Part shown: one piece after another, positions 34,496-44,900 of the stretch
How the letters are laid out: every line of letters begins with the position of its first letter
Numbering within the stretch: the stretch's first letter is position 1
DNA from: Armillaria gallica
Taxonomy: Eukaryota; Basidiomycota; Agaricomycetes; Agaricales; Physalacriaceae
DNA length: 64,000 bases
Assembly (NCBI GenBank): GCA_037576215.1
Contig: JBANDB010000011.1
Coordinates: 620,001-684,000 of the forward strand
Direction of reading: 5' to 3'
The notes under the pieces: generated by a model
Told to the model about the DNA's origin: nothing
The model's database searches: none
Seen by the model: only the letters and a program-made list of their open reading frames with translations
Program-made: the position numbers and the translations under genes

Positions 34496-35859
34496 GAGGA
34501 TCAGATGTCGGCTTGTTTACTTTGCGCTATCAGGTTTTCAATGAGTTTATTTTGTGAAGGTTCCATCCTCGGACTCGCGCCGCTTACACAATAAATTATT
34601 ATGCCCACCCACACCATACCATCCTCGAAAATGACTCATAGTGCAAGCGCTGCGCAGGTAGTATTTTTGACGCCATTCTCTCACCATGTCTCTGGCGTAG
34701 CCATCAATGTTTTTCGACAGTCTACATCGAAAGACAGTGAAAATGTGCGTCTCCAATCGGGTGGTCTGCAGTGGGTGTAAGCAGACCCTTGGATGTGAAA
34801 CGGGCCACTTATGCAAGCTCCTACACGGACCTCCGCGTCTGCAGCTATGGTAGCCAGCGAGACATTTGGACTCGACATAGGTTCTCTGGTACGCGAGTTC
34901 ACAATACATGCTCCTCCTTGTCTGATAGCCGGAAAGTGCGTACGGAGCACTAATCTCTCTGAACGTTTTCATTCCCTCGGTCACAGTTTTTCAATCTTTC
35001 GACGGTGGTCAGAAATTGACTCCACTGCATTCTGTCGAGTCGGTACTGCTCTCTTCGGACCTTGTGGTGCCAATACGGATAATTTTCGAAATAAGATGCT
35101 CTGCGTACGGTCAGTATATGTAATAGCTTCTCCGCAATAAACATCTCTCAAGTTTTAGTCCTAGGTAATAGATGCTGAGTACGAGTACTGAACAGCAGTA
35201 AAATGGTCAAAGGCTTGCATATGTACCTTACTGCGTCCTGACTGTCGCACCGGATTATCACTATCCGCGTCGGTGCGTGCAACGTTCCGTGATATCTGGT
35301 TGTCTAGTTGTCTAATGCCTTGGACAGTGTTGAGAGGGCCGGAACCAGCGAGTCGCTGTCTGCCACAAGTATTAACTTTGAACGACGTGCTTATAATTTG
35401 AGACTCCAATTTTAAAAGCAACGCTCGCAAGAAGATGATACCGGTTGTATATATTGGGTAGTATGCGTGCGCGCACTGTGGCCTCCGGGTCACAGCTTGT
35501 TTACCATCATCCGAATAAAAAATCCGCTTCAAGACACGTCACTGAAATTTCTCAGCTGGCGTGAGTGGTGATCTCAGTTAGTTCCAGAGTGCTACGCTGT
35601 CAGTAAATGGCATCTCGTATGAGGCTCCTGAGATAACAGTTGTGCGCCCGGAATGAGTCGCTGAATTACCTGTCGATGAGGTCAAGTGGGTTATAATATG
35701 TACTTATTTGAACCATTCTTCACTTAGGCTGCTGGAGCACCGTCCGTCTACTAGCTTTTGCCATCCCTCCAGTTACCTGCCTAAAAATAGACTCTAGGCA
35801 GTGTCTTCCAAATTTCGAGAGGGAGCAACAACAGATCATTAGCTTAATCGGAGGATGTC
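34496..35859. other. Unassigned intergenic stretch
   Basis: Overlapping open frames on both strands at 34547-35144 and 35161-35532 show no family resemblance and no conserved splice pattern. Confidence 0.35.
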
Positions 35860-36407
35860 TCATTCGTTCGTTACCGCTAATGATATATTGCCATTTAATT
35901 TTGACCGCAGTGATCCCGCAAGATGGAGGACATTCATTGTAATTTCCGAAAACTCGATAGACGGCATCCGTTGGTCTCTACGGCGATAAGAATCAGCCAT
36001 CTGTTCAAATAAACCCGGCAACAGAGGTAAATCATGAGATGAACCATACGGTCTCTTATGAGAATCTAGATTTAACGCGCAATATATCAATCCGCGACAA
36101 GAAAGGACCCCAGTCCCTTCCTAGTTACTGATCGCGAAACCCTGATCTGCTTGACTAGATGGTTCCACGTTACCTGCGTGAGCGATGGAGCAACGTCGAA
36201 AAAGAAAATAGGCACAGCTTCCAAATTTGGACAATCCATCATCGTTGCATCAGCTCTTCCTACATCTTCTAGCGTACCAAGCCAAGGAATGGCATCAAGC
36301 ATAACTGGACTCCGGAATATGGACTTGTTTCCTATACGAGGAGACTTCCTTATTCTCAGTCTATGTATTGAAGGCGGACCTGTGTGCTGCCAGTACCTGC
36401 TTTCCAT
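35860..36407 (-). pseudogene. F-box/LRR gene remnant (3' part)
   Basis: Two adjoining minus-strand frames read like the repeat part of the F-box gene at 26504-28081. PIFFFDVAPSLTQVTW compares with DFFDIAPCLQRLNVY there. A C-terminal piece has LLPGLFEQMADSYRRR followed by MPSIEFSEITM. A stop lies between the two (near 36090). No F-box or CPNC start is found upstream, so only the 3' part remains. The similarity is short; the call is tentative. Confidence 0.4.
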
Positions 36408-36486
36408 TGCCCTGGCGCTATAACGCCTCGACTCCTCTTGCTTCTCCTAATGAGGTAAGAACAACCACAACCTCAATCCTAAGCTA

Positions 36487-37056
36487 CTGTACTATTTTGA
36501 CCTTAAGTTCACATAACGTGTCACAGAGGCCTGTGAAACGAAGATATGCATACCTCATAGCATGTCACAGCTTACAGTGAAGAGTTGAAAGAAAATTCTA
36601 AATTAATGCCATTTTTGAGCAAGGAATAACGAAATACACATCTCTGAGCGTCTATATGTGTTCCCAGATGTTTCTGTGATACCAACAATTTGGTTTTATG
36701 ATGTGGCCTCAACGAGACTATGAAAGTTGTTGGTATCAAGTCAGAATGCAGAAATAGCGCCAATATTAGAAATTTAATTGACCTGTTCTCTTGCTGATGT
36801 TCGGCCCTTCCAGCAAATTGTCTATCCACGACGTTGGCACCGCTCGGCGCTGAGTGGTAAAAAAGTACATTTACAAAGGATTGAACTCACAGCCTAGATA
36901 TTTAGTCACAGAAGATAACTACAAAGCTACAATGGTGATGAAGATATACAATATGAAGATGGACATTCCCTGTCACAGCCATCCATGAACATCTGCTCGG
37001 CTGAAGATGTTGCATAACATGTCACAAGTCATGAACATAAGGTCGAAATAGTACAG
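36487..37056. mobile_element. MITE family A, copy 2 (TA target site)
   Basis: Terminal inverted repeats begin CTGTACTATTTTGACCTTAA, nearly the same as in 11996-12443. TA flanks both ends (36485-36486, 37057-37058). The inside is longer (570 bp) and repeats TAACRTGTCACA near both ends. No protein is encoded. Having two copies with the same ends and TA flanks supports a mobile family of the mariner/Stowaway type. Confidence 0.8.
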
Positions 37057-39528
37057 TATTGTTTATGGCGAGATATCAATCTTCAAAGGATTAGATGAGT
37101 CCCTGTTGCTAGTGAGGGCTCTAATCCATCATCTGGTGACAGACCACAGCAAGGGGTAGTAAAAGTTAAGAAAATCATATCAGGTCGATATTATTTACAA
37201 GCCCTCTCCTGATCGACCGATTGACTGCATGGGAATAACATACCCTTAAAGGCCAAATCATGTGACTATATGACGCAAAAGATCCCCGGTCCGTTGTCTT
37301 CCGCTGTCTTTCCGCATCAGGGAAAAGGCTGCGAGATCCTAAGGTGTTACAATGTTCAAAATACATTATAATATACATAATCCATTGTAATAGATCACAA
37401 CGGAAACTCAGACATTAAAATATAGTTACAATTCCATCACAATACTGTCCTAATATAGTTCTAATACACTCCCAAGCATAGTGTAACTCACCGACGATGC
37501 AATTATATTTGGCTACAATGCTGTAGATCACCCATGGAAGAGATAGGGAAAATCAATGTATATTGCAACTTGTAAATACATACATCTGTAAACAATACAT
37601 GCCAGGACAATACAACAACCAAGAATTTAAAAATGCTCTCCTTCCCATACCTGAAGAAATGTTTCGGGTTGATACGAGCCATATACCAATGGACCTGCCT
37701 TCTAACACTCACTTTACAGTATACAGAACTAAAGGAAGAAAACAATGAGTCGTTGGATAGGGCACAGGATTTCAGATGACATACATTGCAACACTGAAGC
37801 CAGCAATGAAAGCCTCATTGATGATTGCCGCACATACCTGTAGAAACAATTATTAGAAGGCAGAGGAAAAGAAGATAGATAGACGTACTGGAACATTGTC
37901 AATGGGCTTTGACTTGTTGATGAATGTATCGGCGCTGGCCTACAACGACAATAAACATAGAAGAAGGAAAGAAAGGCATACCATGACTACGTTGGGAGAA
38001 GAATGGAATCTATGATGAACATAGGTGACTGAGGCCCATGTAAGAGATGACAAAGTGTGCACCACATTGGCCACCTCAACAGCACAAGAGCCCATATACT
38101 TCCAGCGAAGGGGCTGCGAAGTTACTGATGCAGACATAAGCAATACTGGATGAAGGGAAAATATAGGCACATCAGACATACCTTAAGAACAGAGAGCTGC
38201 TTACTTACATGACTAGGAGTCCATTCGACGTGGTGTGAGGCAAGGATGTTGGTTTATGAGACGAGTCACTGAGGATGTCAAAGTAAAAAAACAAGTCCAA
38301 CCAACTTCCGCATTAGGACAGAACGTGATTTATCAACAATCTCTAAGTGGAGTTTGAATATTGTTATTTCCGCACTATATATATTTGCCCCTGGTACGAG
38401 GCCAGGCTCAGCCAACAAAGCACCTGTAATAAACTTACATATACTTATGGCTATCGATGTACTTGTTAAAGACTTGTAGAAGGCATGGGAATCCCACTCT
38501 GGGAAGATGAACCAGAGCCGCATGAAGAAGAGGAGGATGGATAGAAGATCACTCCATCACAGCGCTACCGGGTTTCCCCCATTTTTTCTTTTCCTTTTTT
38601 CTTTATCTATTTTATTTATTCCCTCTCTTTCCATAGACGATGATTTATGCAACGAAGAATAGACACCTTAAACACAAAAAGCCACATAGAATTTTATCTG
38701 AGAGTTTTACATACCACAGAGTTGACAAGTAGATTAGTATCACAATGAGTAGCGGTACAGTCATACATAGCAGTAGAGTACTGTACCCCCACGTCTTCGC
38801 CCACTACAAGGTGTGTTGTGGGTCACCAATCCAGACCTTCATCATCATCATCATCATCAACTTGTAGAAGGCTTCATGGATGTTCATACAGTCTTGTCAT
38901 TATATCACAGCACACCCGTAATATAATTATTGCTATGTCGCAATAGGCAGAATCCAATACAACTAATTATGTGGATTACAATACAATTGGCAGCAGATTC
39001 CGACCTATTGTGAGCGATTTGCTGTATTATGATTGAATTGAAATCGCCTGAAATAATGATGACTCATTATGATCAGCAAAATCCATCGTAACCAATTGCA
39101 ATTTTTCCATCATTTTCCTGATGCGTGCACCACCATGTCCTTACAGGCTACGATGCTAACAGCGACTCCACTCCCTACTGTACATGACACTTTAGTTTGA
39201 TCCTCATATCCCTTGGCCAACACAATGCATGAGATAAGTGCTAGGTTCAAGCAAGGTAATGAACCAAATTCAAATTACTCAATTGAAAGTTCACATTTCT
39301 TTGCTTTGGGATGCCTTTCTCGGGCTCTGAAGCTTTTCTTGGTCATTTAGGCATGTAAATTGGCCCTTATAACTGAGTATGGGGTTCACAGGTGCTAATT
39401 TACTATGACCGGCAAAATTATTTTTAGTGACCTTTTCAACTGACTGACCAACCAACCCGATGTGCAGGCTGATGGCCTGCAACCCCCTTGGACCACGGTT
39501 CCTTTGCTGTTATTGGTTTGTCTGCCCA
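37057..39528. other. Unassigned A+T-rich 2.5 kb
   Basis: Minus-strand frames at 37940-38179 and 38278-38523 could be exons of an unknown gene (MRLWFIFPEWDSHAFYK start at 38523), but I do not recognise them. A short ATC microsatellite lies at about 38838-38858. No terminal inverted repeats were found. Confidence 0.35.
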
Positions 39529-39536
39529 TATATAAG
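39529..39536 (+). promoter_or_regulatory. TATA box of DUF6534 copy 7
   Basis: TATATAAG, 47 bases before the ATG at 39583, as in the other copies. Confidence 0.5.
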
Positions 39537-39582
39537 CCGAAGAGGTCAGATAGCTTCATCTGCACCTGCCTTCTAACTCGCA

Positions 39583-41040
39583 ATGTCTTCACAAGCCTCG
39601 AGAAGTGTTCCATCAATTGGAGAAACTTTGGGAGTCCTCTATGTTGGCGCTACCATAGCTGCGATGTACGTAACTCTCCCTACATGCGAAAATGACCCTT
39701 AATTCATTCAGTAGTTTATTTGGCATCACAAATCTGCAAATGGTCATATACTACAAGAAATACCCAAACGATATCAAGCTCTACTGATACTCTGTGCATC
39801 AAAACTCTTACAGTGTTGGCATTCAATTCTTAAACTTGAAGCTTATTCAAAAGGTGGCTCTACTTTGGTTGGTTCTTTTTCAAGCTTATCCATCATGGCA
39901 AGGAATTAATATGTTCTTTCACAGGGTCCTTGATGCCCTTCACATCACATTGACCACCCATGCCCTATATTTCTATCTAATTGACATGTTCAGGAACTTG
40001 GCCGGCGCCATGGTGCATAGCATGTGGTATGTTTCCGGGCAGAGAGATAAAGTTGGTCCTGCTGAAAATACGTTGCAGGAGCTTCAAGGTAATTCAGTTG
40101 TGATTCCAACAGTGGACCGTAAATACCAGAGTCTCTAACACTTCTCCTTTGCATACTCAGGTGCAATTGGGTATGAATGTGAGTTGCTGTGCCGTATCTC
40201 TTCTTTCAGCTCTTCAACATTTCTCTCAGGTGGCTACCGTTGTCTACGTTCAAGGGTACGAATCATACCATTACCCCAAAGGGGTAAAAGTCTGATTGTC
40301 ATAAATCTTAGGTTGTATGCGATCTGGCTATGGAAACATCCATATTTTTGAGTACTTCTGATTATTGAGTCTTACTTCATGCATAGTTGGGAGACATTTT
40401 CACAAGTTTCTCCCGTGGTTCGTGGTAAGTATGCTGTTATATTACCTAGCATGCTACTGCTTACTATTGTACAGTTTTTGGCTGTTACAGCCTCGCTTGG
40501 TAACATATCTGCAGTTTCAATTTAGTGTTAATTAGCTGATTGAATATGTTTTCTTCAGGTGTCGGAATAGGTAGGACATCTTTCATTCAGTCCTTCATTT
40601 CGATTTTGCTGACAAGATCACTGCAGTTGCGACCTATGGTTTGTAAGTGAACCTTTGTAGCTACTGGTGACACTTAAAATCATTCTTGACAGTTCTACAA
40701 CCCCAAACTTCTCAAATATATCCAATATCAAAATATGGGATTGCACATCCTGACATTGTATGGATAGTCTTGGAGACTTACTTGAATATTATAGATATAT
40801 ATTCATGCTATCTTTTCCATGGTGTCTGCAATGGACATCCTGGTAGCTCTCATGATGTGTTATTACCTGCACAAGAGCAGAGCTGCCATGAATTTCTCCA
40901 AGTGCATTACTTCACTCATGAAATCTTCCCAAACATTTATATGTTATTACTAGCATGGCTTCCCACCTCCTTAATCTGATGTGACTCATAATTGTGTCGG
41001 GATTAGCGACAAGGTAAAGACCCTTTCAGGTTTCCGTGCA
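39583..41040 (+). pseudogene. DUF6534 seven-helix protein, copy 7, nonsense mutations and 3' truncation
   Basis: Start ATG at 39583 (MSSQASRSVPSIGETLGVLY). Exons 1-15 are recognisable, but exon 2 reads DIKLY-stop-YS, with TGA where the relatives have CGA (arginine). Exon 15 again has TGA for CGA (LM-stop-LIIVSG). The donors after LWK (ACATCC for ACGTCT) and after exon 13 (ATATGG for GTATGG) have lost their G. All four changes are C-to-T on one strand or the other. Exons 16-20 are absent because the LTR at 41053 begins a few bases after the donor of exon 15. Nearest relatives in the coding part are copies 5 and 8. Confidence 0.9.
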
Positions 41041-41052
41041 TGCGAATCTAAC

Positions 41053-41420
41053 TGTTATGGACGGACTCGGGAATAACAAACAAGGCGACCAAAGGCTGCT
41101 TCGTGTTCGGGCAGTCACCTGTGGCACCGTATATTTGCTAAGGCGAGGCGGTATAACGTGCTAGACTCCTGGGCTCTGTTAAGAGAAGGGTAGATCCATG
41201 TGGATTGGTTTTAGCTCTAAGCTAGGGTACATGGCTGAGAGCTACGTTACTTATATACTGGTTCGTCCATTGTCTGTATCTGTTTGTCCATCTGTCAATT
41301 GATTGCTTCGATGAATGGAAACCGCACGGTTGCCAGGCGTCGAAGAGGAACATCGTTGTGGTACAATTTGTGGGTGTAATGCCGAGGTGCCGAGGTGGAA
41401 AAAATGAATAAATCGTAACA
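41053..41420 (-). repeat. LTR (3' side of the minus-strand gypsy remnant)
   Basis: Begins TGTTATGGACGGACTCGGGA and ends GAATAAATCGTAACA. It shares its ends and the CTAGGGTACATGGCTGAGAG...CTTATATAC block with 52795-53147, but the parts between differ strongly. TATATAAG lies at 41257-41250 on the minus strand. The polypurine tract lies directly to its right, as expected for a 3' LTR of a minus-strand element. Confidence 0.8.
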
Positions 41421-41436
41421 TCACCCCCTCATTAAG
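41421..41436 (-). other. Polypurine tract of the gypsy element
   Basis: Read on the minus strand the bases before the LTR are TAATGAGGGGGTGA, a purine-rich primer site for plus-strand DNA synthesis, directly abutting TGTTACG of the LTR. Confidence 0.65.
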
Positions 41437-41455
41437 GCAGGCGTCCCGACTGCTA

Positions 41456-44400
41456 TTAGGGCTCGTCGTTATCAGAGGCGCTCCGGGTGGAGTTCCAGTA
41501 TTCTTTGATTAAGGTTTCCCAAATGTTGACATCGGGATTCTTAACCCACTTCTGTTTTTCATCGAGTCGCTGGGCGAGGTATGATCTGTCCCATCCGCCG
41601 TCGTCGTTCTTTTCATACTTGAAGTCGAGAATCATGGTTACATGTTTATTTTCTTGGGGAGTGTCGGTCTCGATGCGTCGCACTGAACTGTGCCGTGCTT
41701 CGAATTCCTCTATTGCTTCTTGTGCGTGTTCCATATCTTCCTCGCGCACCCAGGAGTTATGTTCTCAGGTTCATCCTTTCCACTTGACGAAGTAGTCCGT
41801 TGTTGTCCTGGACTTCTGTCCTCGACGCCTGCATATCTGTCATGGCTTTGTGTCGAGAACTTCTTCGATTTCATATTCTTCTTCATCTTCGATGAGGTCA
41901 GGTGGTGGTGGAGGCGGTAGCTCCTGGTTCGGGAATGCGGGTGGCATATATGGGGTCAACAGCTTCTCATTGAAGCGAGGGTGGATCTTCCAGTGAGGTG
42001 GCAGCTTGAGCTTGTAGGCGCTGGCGCCTGCCTTTTCAAGAATCAGGAAGGGACCAACCCGCTTGTCGTCCAACTTCTTTTTTGGTCAGGAGAGATGCAA
42101 GTTAGTCGCATCGAGCCAGACGCAGTCGCCTTTCTGATATGGGTGCACTTTGCGACACCGTTTGTCATACTGCGCCTTCATCTTTTCTGCGGCCTCCTCA
42201 AGGGCTTTCTTCATTTCTGCGTGGATTTCGGTCATTTTTTTCGCAAAGTCTTCCATGGCAGGATTTGCCAAAGGCGATGCACGCTTAGCGTCTGGCATCA
42301 CTTTCGGGTTTCGTCTGTAGAGCACCATGAAGGGGCTTTTACTGGTTGCACTGTGTATCCGGTTGTTGTGAGCGAACTCTGCTAAGGGCAGCCAGTCGCT
42401 CCAGTTGTTCTGTCGGTGATTCACGAATATCCAGAGATATTTGATGATCTCCTAGTTGACTCGTTCAGTTTGGCCGTCCGTCTGAGAGTGGAAGGCTGTC
42501 GACGTGTTTTGTGTAATATTGAGTAGTCGGTACAGTTCTTTCATGAATTTCGAAACGAATTGCAGACCTCGGTCAGAGATGACGACCTGAGGCATTCCGT
42601 GGCGGGTGTATACGTGATTGCATAATAGGCGCGCCCATCCTTCAGCTGACAATTCGGTGCTACAGGCGATCAGGATGATGGCCTTCGAGAATCTGTCGAC
42701 GACTACAAGCATTGCGTCGTGGCCGTTAGAGTCGGGGAGTCCAGTGACCATATCAACAGATATGTGTATCCATGGTCTGACAGGGACTTCGTTTGGGTGC
42801 AGCGGTGCTGCCTTCGCATGCATGTCTGACTTTGTTCGCTGGCACGTTTCACAGCCTTTCACGTAGGCTTCAACGTCTTTCTTCAGTTTCGGCCACCAGT
42901 AATCGCAGAGCACGAGCTCCTTCGTCTTCTCGATTCCTGGATGGCCGGCGGTGATGTGGTCATGGTACTGAGAGATGATGTTGCCCCGTAACGTCTTTTT
43001 GCGGGGTACATAGATCCTCCTGTCATAATACAGGAGTCCTCCCTGGCGGGAGATTCCTTGTTCGTGAGCTAGGGAGGTGGATATGCCATCGTCCCAAAGC
43101 TCTTCCTGTCTGGTGGCTTCTTCAACTGTTTGCTGCGTTTCCGTCGTCGTGGGCATGACGAGCGCTCGGAAGTGAGCAGCTTCTAGGACGACGATGTCGT
43201 TATTGTCCTTGATTCCTTGGTCGTGGTCGCTTCGTCGGGAGAGCAAGTCAGCTTTCACGTTTTGAGCTCCGGGTTTATAGAAGAGCTTGAAGTGATATTC
43301 TGCGAGCTCTGTTACCCATCGGGCCTGTTGTCAGTTCAGTTTCTGAGGGAGTTGGAAATACTGGAGGTTCTGGTGATCCGTCCAGATTTCTACGTTGTGC
43401 TTGGTGCCCATGAGGTAGTGGCGCCATTCCGAGAGTGCGAGCATAATCATGAGCAGCTCTTTGTCGTATATTTCGTAGTTTCGCTCCATGGCGCTGAGTG
43501 CCTTCGACATGAAGGCTACTGGTCGCCAGACTCCGTTCTGTTGTTGGCTAAGAACAGTGCCGACTGCCCCTTCGCTGGAGTCGGCTTCTAACCTGAAGGG
43601 TTTGTCATCGTTCGGGATGGCGAGGACAATGTCCTCAGCCATTCTTCGTTTGAGTTCGTCAAACGCATCTTGTTGGGCCTTGCCCCATGTCCACTCCGTG
43701 TTGCCTGTGAGCTGTGTCAGCGGGCGAACCACCTTGGAGTACATCTTGATGAACTTCTGGTAGAAGTTCGTGAACCTGAGGAACAACTGGAGTTCCTTCT
43801 TCTTCTTGGGCACAGGCCATTCCGAGATGCCAGCGACCTTGACGGGGTCCATTCGGATCGAGTTTTTGCTGATGATCACCCCGAGGTACTCTGTCTTGAG
43901 GACCTCGAACTTGCACTTCTCCGCCTTGAGGAAGAGCTTATTCTCATGAAGCCATTGGAGAACGTGCTTCACGATTCGTCGGTGCTCTCCCAAGTCGTCC
44001 AGGTAGATCGTGACCTTGCCTTCGGCGATTAAGTCCTTGAAAATGTCGTTCATCATCCATTGGAAGGTCGCGGGCGAATTAGTGAGCCCGAAGAACATGA
44101 CGGTGGGTTCGTAGAGTCCTTGGTTTGTTTGGAAGGCAGCTTTTTCCTCGTCTCCTTCCTTGATTCGGACGTTGTTGTATCCCCAACGAACGTCGAGCTT
44201 GGTGAAGTATTTTGCACGCGAAGCTTGTCGATCAGCTCCGAGATGAGTGGGAGCGGGTATCGGTTCTTGATCGTCATTTCATTCAGTTTTCGGTAATCCT
44301 GAACGGGTCGCAGCGTGCCATCCTTTTTCTTTACAAAGAAGAAAGAGGAGGCAAAGGGCAATTTCGAGGGGCGAATACGGCCTGACTCAAGGTTTTCGTC

Positions 44401-44649
44401 AAGGAATTTGTCAAGTTGTTCTTGTTTGGTTCGGTTCAGAGGGTACACCTTGCAATCCAAGGTGGACTTCGCATTTGGTACCAGCTCAATGGTGTGGTCC
44501 CATGGCTTTCGTTCAGGGAGTTCGTCGAAGTTTTCCTTGGCGAATAGGTCACAGAAGGAATGGTAGTGCTCTGGTACAAGTTCTTCGAAAGTCTTGGTAG
44601 GCTTCTCGGCATTGGCCTTCACCACAAGGTCGTTGGCATGATGTAGCAC
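41456..44649 (-). pseudogene. pol: Ty3/gypsy chromovirus pol: RT, RNase H, integrase, chromodomain (decayed)
   Basis: In order on the minus strand. Reverse transcriptase at 44649-44053: FFFVKKKDGTLRPVQDYRKLN; IYLDD catalytic site near 44000. RNase H from about 43620: FRLEADSS, then DKELLMIMLALSEW. Integrase at 43258-42452: HDHITAGHPGIEK...CETCQRTK zinc site, D in ISVDMVTGLP, D in ISDRGLQF, E in TDGQTERVN. A chromodomain lies near 41900-41700 (YEIEEVLD...YFVKWKG...NSWVREEDME). Defects: a one-base deletion after DKLR near 44219; the residues normally following YLDD are missing before GEHRRIVK; in-frame stops after QLPQKLN, TERVN, LHLS, LDTKP and in the chromodomain. Most stops fit CGA to TGA or CAG to TAG. 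The chromodomain places it among chromoviruses, which target heterochromatin. Confidence 0.9.
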
Positions 44650-44803
44650 TTATAGCTGCTACTTTAACAGATCAAATAGTGTCAGTTGACACACACTGAA
44701 AAGACAATATGAGTGTCAGTTGAAAATATTCAATTTCTCAGGATTATATGGTATATTAGTCAGCAGGCCAACTCATGACATCATGACATCATCAGAAAAT
44801 CCC

Positions 44804-44900
44804 GGCAGACCCAGGAATTGAACCCAGGATCTTTAAAAGATTTATAATAATGTCACATGACTTTTCCAAACAGACATGCTAACCACTATACCATACTGGC
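44804..44900 (-). other. tRNA-like module in the left palindrome arm
   Basis: Mirror copy of 51528-51624. On the minus strand it has an A-box-like TGGTATAGTGGTTAGC, a B box GGTTCAATTCC and TTTT just after the 3' end. The acceptor arm pairs poorly, so it is a degenerate tRNA or a tRNA-derived Pol III promoter, not a normal tRNA gene. Confidence 0.5.
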
